DNA from: G963674955 sp963674955
Lineage (GTDB): Bacteria > Desulfobacterota > Desulfovibrionia > Desulfovibrionales > Desulfovibrionaceae
Assembly: GCA_963674955.2 (NCBI GenBank)
Contig: CAXXKR010000004.1
Coordinates: forward strand, 186,001 to 250,000
DNA length: 64,000 nt
Direction: 5' to 3'
Position 1 is the first letter of the stretch. Each line of letters begins with the position of its first letter. The notes below the pieces were generated by a model that was not told where the DNA came from, made no database searches, and saw only the letters and a list, made by a program, of their open reading frames with translations. The translations under genes were made by a program, and so were the position numbers. This document shows positions 7,389 through 16,265 of this stretch, piece by piece.

Positions 7389-9491
7389 TCAGCTTAACTC
7401 CACTGTGGCCAATGAAACCAGTTTTATGTCCGCGGGAATCTCGGCCTGTGAGATAACCGGCAGTGTAGGCAAGAACCTTATGAGCAATTGTGCCAGATGG
7501 GGCCTGAGTTGCGGGCCGGTAAGCAGGACTGGTTGCCCGTCGGCGCTCACGGCTTTTTCCATGGTGTCGTTTATGGCCTTGATTATGCGTTGCGCAATGC
7601 CCGGTTCCAGAGCAAGGTAGCCTCCCTGGTCGCTTTGCCTCAGGCCGTTCATCAAGGCCGAGTCGATGTCCTGGCCGAGAGTGAGGATGGAGAGGGTGCC
7701 TTCCATGCCGATATAGGGCTTGATGATGGTCCTGCCCATCCTGGAGCGCACGTATTCAGTGAGTTGCGTTGGGTCCTGGATCGCCGAGCCGTAGTCGGCC
7801 AAGGTTTCCACGATGGTCATGATGTCCCGGATGGAAACGTTTTCCATGACGAGATTTTGGAGAACCTTCTGGACCACGCCCAGCTGCAGGATGTTGGGGA
7901 TGAGGTTTTCCACGGCCTTGGGCGCGCGTTTGGAGAGGTTGTCCAGGAGATCCTGGACTTCCTGGCGTCCGAGAAATTCCTGCAGATTGCGTCTGAAGAC
8001 TTCCGTGAGGTGTGTGGCGATGACCGTCGAGGGGTCGACCACGGTGTAGCCTGCGAGCATGGCCTCCTCTTTCTGCGCCTCCGGAATCCAGACCGCGGGC
8101 AGGTTGAAGGCCGGCTCCATTGTCTCCACGCCGCCGATGCGGTGCTTTGCATCGCCCGGGTCCATGGCCAGGAAATGGTCGATGAGAATTTCGGCCGAGG
8201 CCACGGCGTTGCCCTTGATGAGGACCTTGTATTCGCCGGGCTTCAGCTGCAGGTTGTCGCGCAGATGCAGGGAGGGGATGACCACGCCCATGTCCAGGGC
8301 GAACTGACGCCTGATGGAGCGGATTCTCGAAAGAAGATTCCCGTTTTGCTCTTCGTCCACCAGGGGGATGAGTCCGTAGCCGACTTCCAGTTCCAGCATG
8401 TCCAGAGGCAGGAGCGACTGCACCTCTTCCGGCGTGTCCAGGCTGGGAACTTTTGACTCGGCTTCCTTGGCCTCGTTCTTCGCGTTTTGCAGCTGCTGGG
8501 CGGGATTGACCCTGGAAAGGAAGTAGACCAGCACGGCCAGGGTGAGAAAAGGTATGGTGGGCATTCCGGGAACGATGCCGAAGACCACCAGGATTATGGA
8601 AACGAGCTTCAAGGCTCTGGAGTGGTAGGTCAACTGGCCGATGAATTCCTCGCCCATCTTGGCCTCGGCCGCAGCGCGGGAAACGATTATGCCCGCCGAG
8701 GTGGAAATGATCAGTGACGGAATGGTCGCGACGAGTCCGTCACCGATGGTCAGCAGGGTGTATGTCTGGGCCGCGTCCATCCATTGCATGTCCTTTTGGA
8801 TTATGCCGATCAGGAATCCGCCCACGATGTTGATGCCGGTAATCATGATGCCGGCCTTCACGTCTCCGGATACGAACTTTCCGGCGCCGTCCATTGCTCC
8901 GTAGAAGTCCGATTCCCTGCGGATCAGTTCGCGTTTTCTGTTGGCTTCGTCCTCGTCGATGAGTCCGGCGTTGAGGTCGGCCTCAATTGCCATCTGCTTG
9001 CCCGGCATGGAGTCCAGGGTGAACCTGGCGGCGACTTCGGCGATACGGGTGGTACCGGTGACGATGACCGTCTTGTTCAGGATGAAGAGAATGAGAAATA
9101 TGACTATGCCGATGACATAGTTGCCGCCGACAACGAATTCGCCGAAACTTTGAATGACCGATCCCGCAGCCGATGTTCCCTCGTCGCCGTGCAGCAGAAT
9201 CGCCCTGGTGGTGGCCACGTTCAGGGCCAGCCGGAGCAGGGTGGTCACAAGGAGAAGGGTGGGGAAGATGGAGAATTCCAGCGGCGATTCCATGAACATG
9301 GTCGTGACCAGGATGACAAGTCCCAGGGAGATGCTCACGGTAAGCATGAAGTCGATGAACGGCGTGGGCAGCGGCACGAGCATCACGAAAAGAATGATGA
9401 CCACGCCGCCTGCCAGCAGCAGGTCTCCCTGCTTGGCGAACTTGGAATAATCGATGTTCATGATCGCGGATTTGTCGATGGTCTTAGCCAT
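7389..9491 (-). CDS. flhA: Flagellar type III export gate protein FlhA
   Basis: FlhA is the large nonameric gate of the flagellar export apparatus. The 700-residue length is standard. About eight membrane helices fill residues 20-340, including the conserved FHIPEP-family loop RIAEVAARFTLDSMPGKQMA and IEADLNAGLIDEDEA. The cytoplasmic substrate-docking domain fills the rest, with MPTIPFLTLAVL at the end of the membrane part. It follows flhB after 61 bp and precedes flhF by 4 bp. Confidence 0.96.
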   Translation of the reverse strand: MAKTIDKSAIMNIDYSKFAKQGDLLLAGGVVIILFVMLVPLPTPFIDFMLTVSISLGLVILVTTMFMESPLEFSIFPTLLLVTTLLRLALNVATTRAILLHGDEGTSAAGSVIQSFGEFVVGGNYVIGIVIFLILFILNKTVIVTGTTRIAEVAARFTLDSMPGKQMAIEADLNAGLIDEDEANRKRELIRRESDFYGAMDGAGKFVSGDVKAGIMITGINIVGGFLIGIIQKDMQWMDAAQTYTLLTIGDGLVATIPSLIISTSAGIIVSRAAAEAKMGEEFIGQLTYHSRALKLVSIILVVFGIVPGMPTIPFLTLAVLVYFLSRVNPAQQLQNAKNEAKEAESKVPSLDTPEEVQSLLPLDMLELEVGYGLIPLVDEEQNGNLLSRIRSIRRQFALDMGVVIPSLHLRDNLQLKPGEYKVLIKGNAVASAEILIDHFLAMDPGDAKHRIGGVETMEPAFNLPAVWIPEAQKEEAMLAGYTVVDPSTVIATHLTEVFRRNLQEFLGRQEVQDLLDNLSKRAPKAVENLIPNILQLGVVQKVLQNLVMENVSIRDIMTIVETLADYGSAIQDPTQLTEYVRSRMGRTIIKPYIGMEGTLSILTLGQDIDSALMNGLRQSDQGGYLALEPGIAQRIIKAINDTMEKAVSADGQPVLLTGPQLRPHLAQLLIRFLPTLPVISQAEIPADIKLVSLATVELS

Positions 9492-9552
9492 ATTTTTGAC
9501 ACCTTGCTGGAGTGGTCGCCCAATGGGCAGGAAATTTTCGTCTATCCGGCAG

Positions 9553-10620
9553 CTACCGGCCCTGTTTGTATTTGCTCAATCCGGCCAGGATCGCCGCCAC
9601 GGCCTGGAACAATTCCTCGGGAATCTGTTCGCCGATCTCGACCTGTTTATACAAAGCCTGTGCCAGCGGTTTGTTTTCCTGGATGGGAATTCTGTTTTCC
9701 CGCGCAATCTCCTTGATTTTTTCAGCAACCTTGTTCGCCCCTTTGGCCAGAACCACGGGAGCCGGGGCCTCCATGGGGTTGTAGCGCAGGGCAATGGCCA
9801 AATGCGTTGGGTTGGTCACCACCACGTCGGCCTTGGGCACGTCGGCCATCATGCGTTGGGCCATGACCATCATCATTTTCTTGAGCTGCTCCTGCTTGAT
9901 CTTGGGGTCGCCCTCTGCCTGCTTGCGTTCGTCCTTGACTTCATCTTTGGTCATCTTCAGCTTTTCCTCATAGTTCCAGCGCGAGTACCAGAGGTCGGCT
10001 ATGGCGATTAGGATCATGGGTATCATGGCGTAGCAGGCCATTCTGTAGCCCACCTGAAGGATGTATGCGGCAAGGCCGGTCGGGGTCTGATAGAACAGGG
10101 GCAGCAGGTTTGGTATTTCCTGCTTGATGACGATATAGGGTGCGACGGCCACCGCCAGGGCCTGGAGCAGGCTCTTGCCGAGCCTGATAAAGGCTTGCGG
10201 GCTGAGCATCAGCTTCTGTATTCCGGCTACGAGGTTGAACATCTTGGCGAATTTCGGCTTGAAGACCTTGGTGGTCCAGAGGCTTCCAACCTGGAGGCGC
10301 AGGGTGATGTAAGCCACGAAGGCCAGTATGATCAGCAGCGGCAGCACCATGCCCGCCATTTTCTTGATGGACCAGAGAAAGAGGTCGTAAACCGACTCGG
10401 TGGTCAGTTTGAGGGTGATTCCTTCCCGGAAGAACCAGTGGAAGATTTCCGTGAACTGCTTGTAATAGTAGGGGATGAGAAAACGCAGGGTGAAAAGGCC
10501 GGCAAGGGTGACCATGGCCTTGCCCATTTCCGCGCCCTTGGGAACGTTGCCTTCCTTTCGTTCCTTGTTTCTCCGCTTTGGAGTGGCTTCTTCTGTTCTG
10601 CTCGGATCTTGCTGGCCCAC
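9553..10620 (-). CDS. flhB: Flagellar export switch protein FlhB
   Basis: FlhB is the autocleaving membrane protein that switches the export apparatus from rod and hook substrates to filament substrates. The 355-residue protein has an N-terminal basic tail, four membrane helices, and the cleavage motif NPTH with the scissile bond between N270 and P271 (VVVTNPTHLAIALRY), almost exactly where it lies in enteric FlhB. The gene follows fliR by 21 bp and precedes flhA. Confidence 0.96.
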   Translation of the reverse strand: MGQQDPSRTEEATPKRRNKERKEGNVPKGAEMGKAMVTLAGLFTLRFLIPYYYKQFTEIFHWFFREGITLKLTTESVYDLFLWSIKKMAGMVLPLLIILAFVAYITLRLQVGSLWTTKVFKPKFAKMFNLVAGIQKLMLSPQAFIRLGKSLLQALAVAVAPYIVIKQEIPNLLPLFYQTPTGLAAYILQVGYRMACYAMIPMILIAIADLWYSRWNYEEKLKMTKDEVKDERKQAEGDPKIKQEQLKKMMMVMAQRMMADVPKADVVVTNPTHLAIALRYNPMEAPAPVVLAKGANKVAEKIKEIARENRIPIQENKPLAQALYKQVEIGEQIPEELFQAVAAILAGLSKYKQGR

Positions 10621-10641
10621 GGCCTATCCCCTGTCCGGGCT

Positions 10642-11427
10642 TTAGCCCGGATTAAGCAATTTGAAAATATTGATGAACAATGGTCCCAGTCCGTTCACGT
10701 AGTCTTGGGTGTAGTTGGACATGATGGTGAATATGAATCCGAGAAAGAAGAAGCCCACGCCGATCTTGACCGGAAATCCGATGAGCAGGACGTGCATCTG
10801 CGGCGCTGCCCTGGAGATGAGGGCCAGGGACAGATCCACCAGGAACACCGCGCCCATTACGGGGGCCGCGATCTTGATGGCCATGATGAAGAGCTGTTTG
10901 GAAAAATCGATAATGGTCAGCGTCAGGTCCGGACCCAGAAACAGGCTGCCCGGGGGAACGAGTTCGAAACTGTGGGCCAGGCCCTGGATGAGATGGAGGG
11001 GGCCGTTTATGACTATGAAGGTCAGCATGGTGCACATGTATAGGAAGTGGGCCGTCACGGCCTCGCTCACACCCGTCACGGGGTCGACCACGTTGACCAT
11101 TGCGAACCCCATCTGAAAGCCGATGATGTGTCCGCCCGTCTGCACTGCGGCGAAAAGGAACTGGACCATCATGCTCATTATCATGCCCATCACGACTTCA
11201 CCCAGGAACATGATCAGCACGTTGAAGAGGTTTCCGGGCATCAGCTCCGCCGGGAAGGAGAGCTTGGGCCAGACCGCGAGGGTCAGGATGATGAGCAGGG
11301 AGGCCTTGACCGGCATCGGAAGGCTCCTGCCGCCAAAAAAAGGAAGCAGGAACAGTATGATGCTTATCCTGAACAGGGTCAGGTAGAAGCTCAGTATGTC
11401 ATTGATGTCGAAATTGAAAATGTCCAT
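10642..11427 (-). CDS. fliR: Flagellar export gate protein FliR
   Basis: This 261-residue integral membrane protein has about six hydrophobic helices. It begins MDIFNFDINDILSFYLTLFR and contains FLGEVVMGMIMSMMVQFLF and PLHLIQGLAHSFELVPPG, both characteristic of FliR, which forms the core of the export pore with FliP and FliQ. FliP and FliQ are not in this window. It is the first gene of the long minus-strand flagellar operon, just downstream of a candidate sigma-54 promoter. Confidence 0.94.
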   Translation of the reverse strand: MDIFNFDINDILSFYLTLFRISIILFLLPFFGGRSLPMPVKASLLIILTLAVWPKLSFPAELMPGNLFNVLIMFLGEVVMGMIMSMMVQFLFAAVQTGGHIIGFQMGFAMVNVVDPVTGVSEAVTAHFLYMCTMLTFIVINGPLHLIQGLAHSFELVPPGSLFLGPDLTLTIIDFSKQLFIMAIKIAAPVMGAVFLVDLSLALISRAAPQMHVLLIGFPVKIGVGFFFLGFIFTIMSNYTQDYVNGLGPLFINIFKLLNPG

Positions 11428-11463
11428 GCCCTAACCTTTGAAATGTGCTTCGCGAATCCTGAC

Positions 11464-11479
11464 TGCAAGACCCAGTCCA
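11464..11479 (-). promoter_or_regulatory. Candidate sigma-54 promoter of the fliR operon
   Basis: Read on the minus strand, the sequence TGGACTGGGTCTTGCA contains GG and GC separated by exactly 10 bases, with a perfect TTGCA -12 box; the -24 box (TGGACT) matches the consensus TGGCAC only in TGG. The expected transcription start is near 11453, about 26 bp before the fliR ATG. Sigma-54 control of early flagellar genes is common in bacteria with polar flagella. No activator site was identified. Confidence 0.45.
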
Positions 11480-11596
11480 GACTTGGCGGGCGGGGCCGGA
11501 CGCATGTGAAGTTCGGGCATTGGGCAAAAAAAGAGGCCTCTTCGGAACGGCGGTGCTCCAAAAAGTCCTTTTCTGCAAACTGAGGTCATCGGGAAA

Positions 11597-12502
11597 TCAG
11601 TTCAGAATGTAGCGCATGGGGTTGACCGGAACGCCGTTCAGCCTGACTTCATAGTGCAGGTGGGGACCTGTGGTGCGTCCGGTTTCACCCACATAGCCTA
11701 TAATGTCTCCGCGTGACACGGTTTGACCGGGTTTGATGGCGATTCTCTGCATGTGCGCGAACCTGGTGGCCAGGCTGTTGTTGTGCATGATTTTGACGTT
11801 CAGGCCGAAGGCCTCGTCCCTTCCGGTGTGAAGTATCTTGCCGCTGGCCGGGGCATAGATGGGCGTTCCCTTGGGAGTGGACACGTCGATGCCCTTGTGG
11901 AATTCGCGCTTGCCGGTAAAGGGGGAAGTTCTCCATCCGAACGGCGAGGTGATCCAACCGCTGGTGGGCCAAGTGGTGGGAGTGTATTGGAGTATTTCCT
12001 CCGAGCCTCTCAAGGCCTGGATGATTTCTTCCTGGCTGACTTTTTCCAGTTTTGCTTCGACGTTCAACTGCTTGAGGAAATTGTGCATCTTGCGGGCGAG
12101 CAACTCCTGGCGGTAAAGGGGCAGATAGCCCTTGGCGAAATCCGTGTCCGATTTGCCGCCCTTGGGCGCTATGATCTGTCCGCCATCCTGGTCCAGATTG
12201 ATCATCACGCGCAGTTTCGAATCGAAATTTCGTATGCGGGTCAGGTCTTTTTGGAGGTTTTCGATTTTCTCGGACAGGCTGGTCAGTTGGGTTTTTTGTT
12301 CCTGAATGGTCTTTTCGGAGTGGCTGAGGCTTTTCTCAAGTCTGCTGTGCCCGCCGAAATAGTTCCAGAAATAGATGTTTCCCGCCACCAGGGCAGTGGT
12401 CAGAAGGAAAAATGAGAATATCACCCAACCCCTGACCTGCAGTTTTCGACAGGAGCCAAGTTTGTCCTTGAAAATGACTATATGATATTTTCTGAATAAC
12501 AT
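11597..12502 (-). CDS. M23-family (LytM-like) zinc peptidase, membrane-anchored
   Basis: A 301-residue protein with a short cytoplasmic N-terminus, one membrane helix (about residues 26-48), a coiled coil (about 55-95, SHSEKTIQEQKTQLTSLSEK) and a C-terminal M23 domain. The zinc motif is visible as FHKGIDVS and GPHLHYEV. This architecture is that of NlpD/MepM-like peptidoglycan endopeptidases or their amidase activators. The key H and D residues are present, so it may be catalytically active. It stands alone, facing away from fliR, with its own promoter. An alternative is a cell-division or envelope-remodelling activator. Confidence 0.87.
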   Translation of the reverse strand: MLFRKYHIVIFKDKLGSCRKLQVRGWVIFSFFLLTTALVAGNIYFWNYFGGHSRLEKSLSHSEKTIQEQKTQLTSLSEKIENLQKDLTRIRNFDSKLRVMINLDQDGGQIIAPKGGKSDTDFAKGYLPLYRQELLARKMHNFLKQLNVEAKLEKVSQEEIIQALRGSEEILQYTPTTWPTSGWITSPFGWRTSPFTGKREFHKGIDVSTPKGTPIYAPASGKILHTGRDEAFGLNVKIMHNNSLATRFAHMQRIAIKPGQTVSRGDIIGYVGETGRTTGPHLHYEVRLNGVPVNPMRYILN

Positions 12503-12545
12503 TATTTTTTATTATAAATTAGGTTTTTCTGACTGTCTATCACTA

Positions 12546-12573
12546 AGGATACTACACCGGACGGGTATGTCAA
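12546..12573 (-). promoter_or_regulatory. Sigma-70-type promoter of the M23 peptidase gene
   Basis: On the minus strand TTGACA (12573-12568) is followed after 16 bases by TATCCT (12551-12546). A long AT-rich leader then runs to the ATG at 12502. The -35 box starts only 4 bp after the stop of the upstream PP-loop gene, so the peptidase appears to have its own promoter. Confidence 0.5.
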
Positions 12574-12576
12574 TCT

Positions 12577-13320
12577 CTAGACTTTCTCGATATCCAAGTC
12601 AAGTTGATGGCGACATAGAGCATTCAACACATTGTTTTTTATCATTTTGTTCTCGCAGTATTTCTCGTCGAGCCAAGTCTGGGTCCGGTCGCGCATGGTC
12701 TTTCCGCTGGAAGGGCATTTGTTTTCCCATATCGGCAATTCCCACTGGCGCGCCGCAGCCTTGACGTATTTTTTGCTAAGGAGCAGGGCCGGACGAATCA
12801 CCTGCAGTTCGCCTCGAAAAAAAGGTTCGCTGATGGAAAGCCCCCTGACCTGACCATTTTGGAAGATATTCATAAAAAAGGTCACGGCCAGATCGTCGGC
12901 GTTGTGACCGATGGCCAAATGGCTCAGGCCGTATTCCTGGCACAACCTGAAAAGCCGGTTCCGCCTGAGTCTCGCGCAGAGAAAGCAGGGTGAATTTTTT
13001 CGGTTTTCTTCGGAGTGTCCTCTGGGACCGAAATCGCTCAGCTCGATGTGCGCGGCTATCCCCTGCTCGGCCGCGTATTTGGCAAGGGGCAGGTGGCTCT
13101 CCGGTTCAAAACCGGGATTTATGTGCAGGATCATGATCTCAACGGGAAAAGGCAGGATGCGTTGGCGGAGGGCCAGAACCTTGAGCAGGACAAAGCTGTC
13201 CACTCCGCCGGACACGGCCATGCCGATCCGGTCGCCGGGAGCGATCATGCGGGCTTTTTGCATGAGCAGTCCTATGGTGGAGACGCATTTTTTCTGCGCG
13301 TATGTCAGTTTTTTTGCCAT
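12577..13320 (-). CDS. TtcA-like PP-loop ATP pyrophosphatase (tRNA 2-thiolation family)
   Basis: This 247-residue protein has the PP-loop SGGVDS (residues 37-42), which adenylates a tRNA base, and a CxxC pair (PCFLC, C112 and C115) followed by a later NKCPSSG cysteine. That matches the three-cysteine [4Fe-4S] pattern of TtcA, which makes 2-thiocytidine at tRNA position 32. GHNADDLAVTFFMNI is the usual second substrate motif. TilS (lysidine synthase) lacks these cysteines, so TtcA or a close relative is more likely. It is shorter than enteric TtcA (about 310). Exact substrate is not proven. Confidence 0.85.
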   Translation of the reverse strand: MAKKLTYAQKKCVSTIGLLMQKARMIAPGDRIGMAVSGGVDSFVLLKVLALRQRILPFPVEIMILHINPGFEPESHLPLAKYAAEQGIAAHIELSDFGPRGHSEENRKNSPCFLCARLRRNRLFRLCQEYGLSHLAIGHNADDLAVTFFMNIFQNGQVRGLSISEPFFRGELQVIRPALLLSKKYVKAAARQWELPIWENKCPSSGKTMRDRTQTWLDEKYCENKMIKNNVLNALCRHQLDLDIEKV

Positions 13321-13497
13321 TTGTGTTTGCTGCCTCTGATCGCCGCATCACTGGGAACGGAATATCCGGGTTATTGCATTCCGGCTTGACTTGCAAGTCT
13401 CGCACGGCTAATTTGTTTGGCTTGCGTTCAATATAGTCCTGTGGAAATCCGAAAGGGAAGGCCCGGGCCGACCTGTAGGTTTTGCGGGGTGTTTTTT

Positions 13498-14850
13498 TTG
13501 AAAAAGTGGATACTTGGTTTATTTCTCTTTGCCCTCGCGGCGGTCATGGTTTTCATGATCTTTTTTTCGCATCTTTTAAAGAAGGATGTGATCGTGGGCA
13601 AGGACTATCTGTGGGAGTTCTTTGCTCCCAAGAATGTGTCGAGCCTGGAGCTTGAGACAAAAACCGGCTTTTACGTCCTGCTCAAGGATCAGGGGCAGTG
13701 GTATGTCGAGTTGTCGAAGGGACAGGAGAAGCTTCGTTTTCGCGCCGATCCGGTGAAGATCGCGGGGCTGTTCGACTTCATGGCCGGGGAGAAACCAAAA
13801 TACAGCAAGGTCTACGACGATTTCAACACGGTCCGGTTCATGACTTTCGGTTTTGACAGATCCCGGAACAGGATTCGTCTGAACAGAAGCAGGGATGACG
13901 GTCCGGGACGCAACCTGCTGCTTATGCTCGGGCGCAGCGAAAACCCAGACAGGGCGACAGGTGTTTACGCCTGGTCGCCCCAGACAGCCGACCGGCTTTA
14001 TCTGCTGCCTATCGGCTGGAGCCACGAACTTGATCATCCCGCTCGGTTTTATTTTGATCAGCGGCTGTTCGGCGTGCAGGAAGACCAAATATCAGGCGTT
14101 CGCCTGTCCGGCCCGGAAGGAGACCGCCTGGAGTTGGTGGAAAGGGATGGCGAATATTCTTTTTCCGAGGCAGAGAAGGATCAGGGAGCCAAGGTTGACC
14201 AGGCGGCGGTAAAGCTTTACCTGCACAAGCTTTCGACGTTGAAGGCCCTGTCCCTTGAAGACGTTGAGAAGCCGAGCGGGGGAGAGTTGTGGCTGGCCGT
14301 AGAGGTCAAGGATAAATCGGGCGGGATTGAAACTCTTGAACTCTATCGCTCCAAGATTCAGCCTGACAGGTTCATAGGGCGTTCCACATGGCAGGGCGAA
14401 CCCTTCAGCCTTGACGAGGAAGGCGCCAGACAGCTCTCCAGGACCATGTTCGAGTTGCTGGACAGGCATGTTGTCCACCTGGAGACCGGCAAGGTCATGT
14501 TTTTCAAGATGGTTTTCGGAGATCAGACCTTCGAGGGCGAGAAGACCGAAACCGGCTGGAAGGAAAAAGGCAGCGACAAGGAAATTTTGGGCATTGACAT
14601 GTCCATTTGGCGACTTAAAGAGTTGGAGTCTGTGGCGGAACCATCGGGCAGCCTGCCTGTTTCAGCCCAGTGGACCATGACCTGCGAGCTGTTTTACAAT
14701 GAAACCGAAGCGAACACGCTGACTTTTTATCTGGACCCGACCCTGCCCGCCGACCAGTGCTGGCTCAAGCTTGGCGGCGAGGAAGTCTATTATCCGGTGT
14801 CCAGCCAGTTGTTGAAGGATTTGCAGGGACAGATTCCCTCCAAGAAATAA
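13498..14850 (+). CDS. DUF4340-like envelope protein
   Basis: The protein starts with a short basic segment and one membrane helix (KKWILGLFLFALAAVMVFMI), followed by a large beta-rich extracytoplasmic region with repeated pattern units such as FYVLLKDQGQWYVELSKGQE. This resembles DUF4340 proteins, which are often linked to gliding or ABC export systems, but here there is no such neighbour. I prefer a TTG start at 13498, which begins right at the membrane anchor (LKKWILG), giving 450 residues. An ATG at 13417 would add 27 non-hydrophobic residues. It precedes rpoZ by 30 bp and could share its transcript. Confidence 0.7.
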   Translation: MKKWILGLFLFALAAVMVFMIFFSHLLKKDVIVGKDYLWEFFAPKNVSSLELETKTGFYVLLKDQGQWYVELSKGQEKLRFRADPVKIAGLFDFMAGEKPKYSKVYDDFNTVRFMTFGFDRSRNRIRLNRSRDDGPGRNLLLMLGRSENPDRATGVYAWSPQTADRLYLLPIGWSHELDHPARFYFDQRLFGVQEDQISGVRLSGPEGDRLELVERDGEYSFSEAEKDQGAKVDQAAVKLYLHKLSTLKALSLEDVEKPSGGELWLAVEVKDKSGGIETLELYRSKIQPDRFIGRSTWQGEPFSLDEEGARQLSRTMFELLDRHVVHLETGKVMFFKMVFGDQTFEGEKTETGWKEKGSDKEILGIDMSIWRLKELESVAEPSGSLPVSAQWTMTCELFYNETEANTLTFYLDPTLPADQCWLKLGGEEVYYPVSSQLLKDLQGQIPSKK

Positions 14851-14880
14851 AAAACACGCATTCTTTAAACAGGAGAAGGC

Positions 14881-15108
14881 ATGGCTAGAATCACAATCGA
14901 AGATTGCCTGGAAAAAGTGGGCAACAGGTTTCTGATCGTTCAGATGACCATCAAGCGCGTCAGGCAATACCGTGAAGGCTATGAGCGCCTCGTCAAGAGC
15001 AAGAACAAGGAAATCGTGAGCGCCCTGCGCGAAGTGGCCAAAGGCAAGGTCGTCCCCGACTCTTCCCTGCCCGATGCCGGGATCATTTTGGAAGACAGCA
15101 CCAAGTAA
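14881..15108 (+). CDS. rpoZ: RNA polymerase omega subunit
   Basis: A 75-residue protein beginning MARITIEDCLEKVGNRFLIV, the classic omega N-terminus, followed by KNKEIVSALREVAKGKV. Omega helps fold and assemble the beta-prime subunit of RNA polymerase. The length is normal for the group. AGGAGAAGGC just before the ATG is a strong ribosome-binding site. The stop lies 2 bp before dnaJ, so the two are cotranscribed. Confidence 0.93.
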   Translation: MARITIEDCLEKVGNRFLIVQMTIKRVRQYREGYERLVKSKNKEIVSALREVAKGKVVPDSSLPDAGIILEDSTK

Positions 15109-15110
15109 GC

Positions 15111-16226
15111 ATGAGAAAAAGGGATTATTACGAAGTGCTTGCAGTCTCCAGGGATGCGAGCTCAGAGGAAATCAAGAAGGCCTATCGAAAACTGGCGTTC
15201 AAGTATCACCCGGACAGGAATCCGGACGACGCGGAGGCCGAGTCCAAATTCAAGGACGCGGCCGAGGCCTATGAGGTTCTGCGCGATCAGGACAAGCGGG
15301 CCAGGTATGACCAGTTCGGGCATGAGGGCGTGAGCGGGAACGGGTTTTCCGGTTTCAGCAGCACGGACGACATTTTTGGAGCCTTCAGCGACATTTTTGG
15401 AGAGTTTTTCGGGTTTTCCGGCGCCCGGCAGGGCGGCCCCAGGCCCCAGGCCGGCGCAGACCTGCGCTACAACCTGACCATTTCCTTCCGTGAAGCGGCC
15501 AGGGGCGCTGAAATTGATCTCAAGATTCCCGTGGACCGCAAGTGTCCGGAATGCAAAGGCTCGGGAGCCGAACCGGGAACAGAACCGGAGACCTGCCAGC
15601 AGTGCAACGGTACAGGGCAGATTCAGCAGGCTCAGGGTTTTTTCAGGATTTCAGTGACCTGTCCGGTCTGCCACGGTCACGGCAGGATTATTACCAGCAT
15701 TTGCAAGGAGTGCCGTGGTCGCGGCGTGGTCAAGAAGGAAAGAGACCTCAAGGTCCGCATTCCCGCCGGCGTGGACAACAATTCCAGGCTCAGGCTTCGC
15801 GGCGAAGGCGAGGCTGGAGCGCACGGCGGCCCTCCGGGCGACCTTTACGTGGTCATCCGCGTCGAACCGGACAAGGTTTTCCAGCGCCAGGGCCAGGATC
15901 TCGTGTTGCGCAGGGAGATTACCTTCACCCAGGCCGCATTGGGCTACAAGCTGAAGATTCCGACTCTTGACGAAGAGATAACCATGGATATCCCCAAGGG
16001 CGCGCAGAGTGGAGAGGTCTTCAAGCTCAGGGGCATGGGCCTGCCGCATCTGGGCAGCTCCCACAGGGGCGATCTGCTCGTCGAGGTCAAGGTCAAGACT
16101 CCTACCAACCTTACAAAGCGGCAGGAGGAATTGCTCAAGGAATTTGACGAACTGGAAGAAAAAAAGCCCCTCAAAAAAGTCAAGAAGCTTTTCAACAAGA
16201 CCAAGAACAAGGTAATGGGCGAATAG
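15111..16226 (+). CDS. dnaJ: Chaperone DnaJ (Hsp40)
   Basis: DnaJ delivers unfolded clients to DnaK and stimulates its ATPase. The 371-residue protein has the full type I layout: J domain with HPD at 33-35, a Gly/Phe-rich linker (about 75-110, FSGFSSTDDIFGAFSDIFGE), a zinc-binding centre with four repeats (CPECKGSG, CQQCNGTG, CPVCHGHG, CKECRGRG), and two C-terminal client-binding domains. It follows rpoZ directly. dnaK and grpE are not adjacent. A terminator overlaps its stop codon. Confidence 0.95.
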   Translation: MRKRDYYEVLAVSRDASSEEIKKAYRKLAFKYHPDRNPDDAEAESKFKDAAEAYEVLRDQDKRARYDQFGHEGVSGNGFSGFSSTDDIFGAFSDIFGEFFGFSGARQGGPRPQAGADLRYNLTISFREAARGAEIDLKIPVDRKCPECKGSGAEPGTEPETCQQCNGTGQIQQAQGFFRISVTCPVCHGHGRIITSICKECRGRGVVKKERDLKVRIPAGVDNNSRLRLRGEGEAGAHGGPPGDLYVVIRVEPDKVFQRQGQDLVLRREITFTQAALGYKLKIPTLDEEITMDIPKGAQSGEVFKLRGMGLPHLGSSHRGDLLVEVKVKTPTNLTKRQEELLKEFDELEEKKPLKKVKKLFNKTKNKVMGE

Positions 16227-16260
16227 CCGGTCCTGATCCGGTTCGGCTATTCGCCTTTTC
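16218..16260. terminator. Bidirectional rho-independent terminator after dnaJ
   Basis: A perfect 12-bp inverted repeat (GGCGAATAGCCG at 16218-16229 and CGGCTATTCGCC at 16244-16255) starts inside the dnaJ stop region and is followed by TTTTCTT. The convergent gene on the minus strand ends at 16266, so the hairpin probably serves both directions. Confidence 0.85.
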
Positions 16261-16265
16261 TTCGC

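Noticed and set aside
11530..11560. Terminator-like AAGAGGCCTCTT and T run after the M23 peptidase gene
   Set aside because: The palindrome has no loop, so it cannot form a proper hairpin. I could not fold a convincing terminator here.
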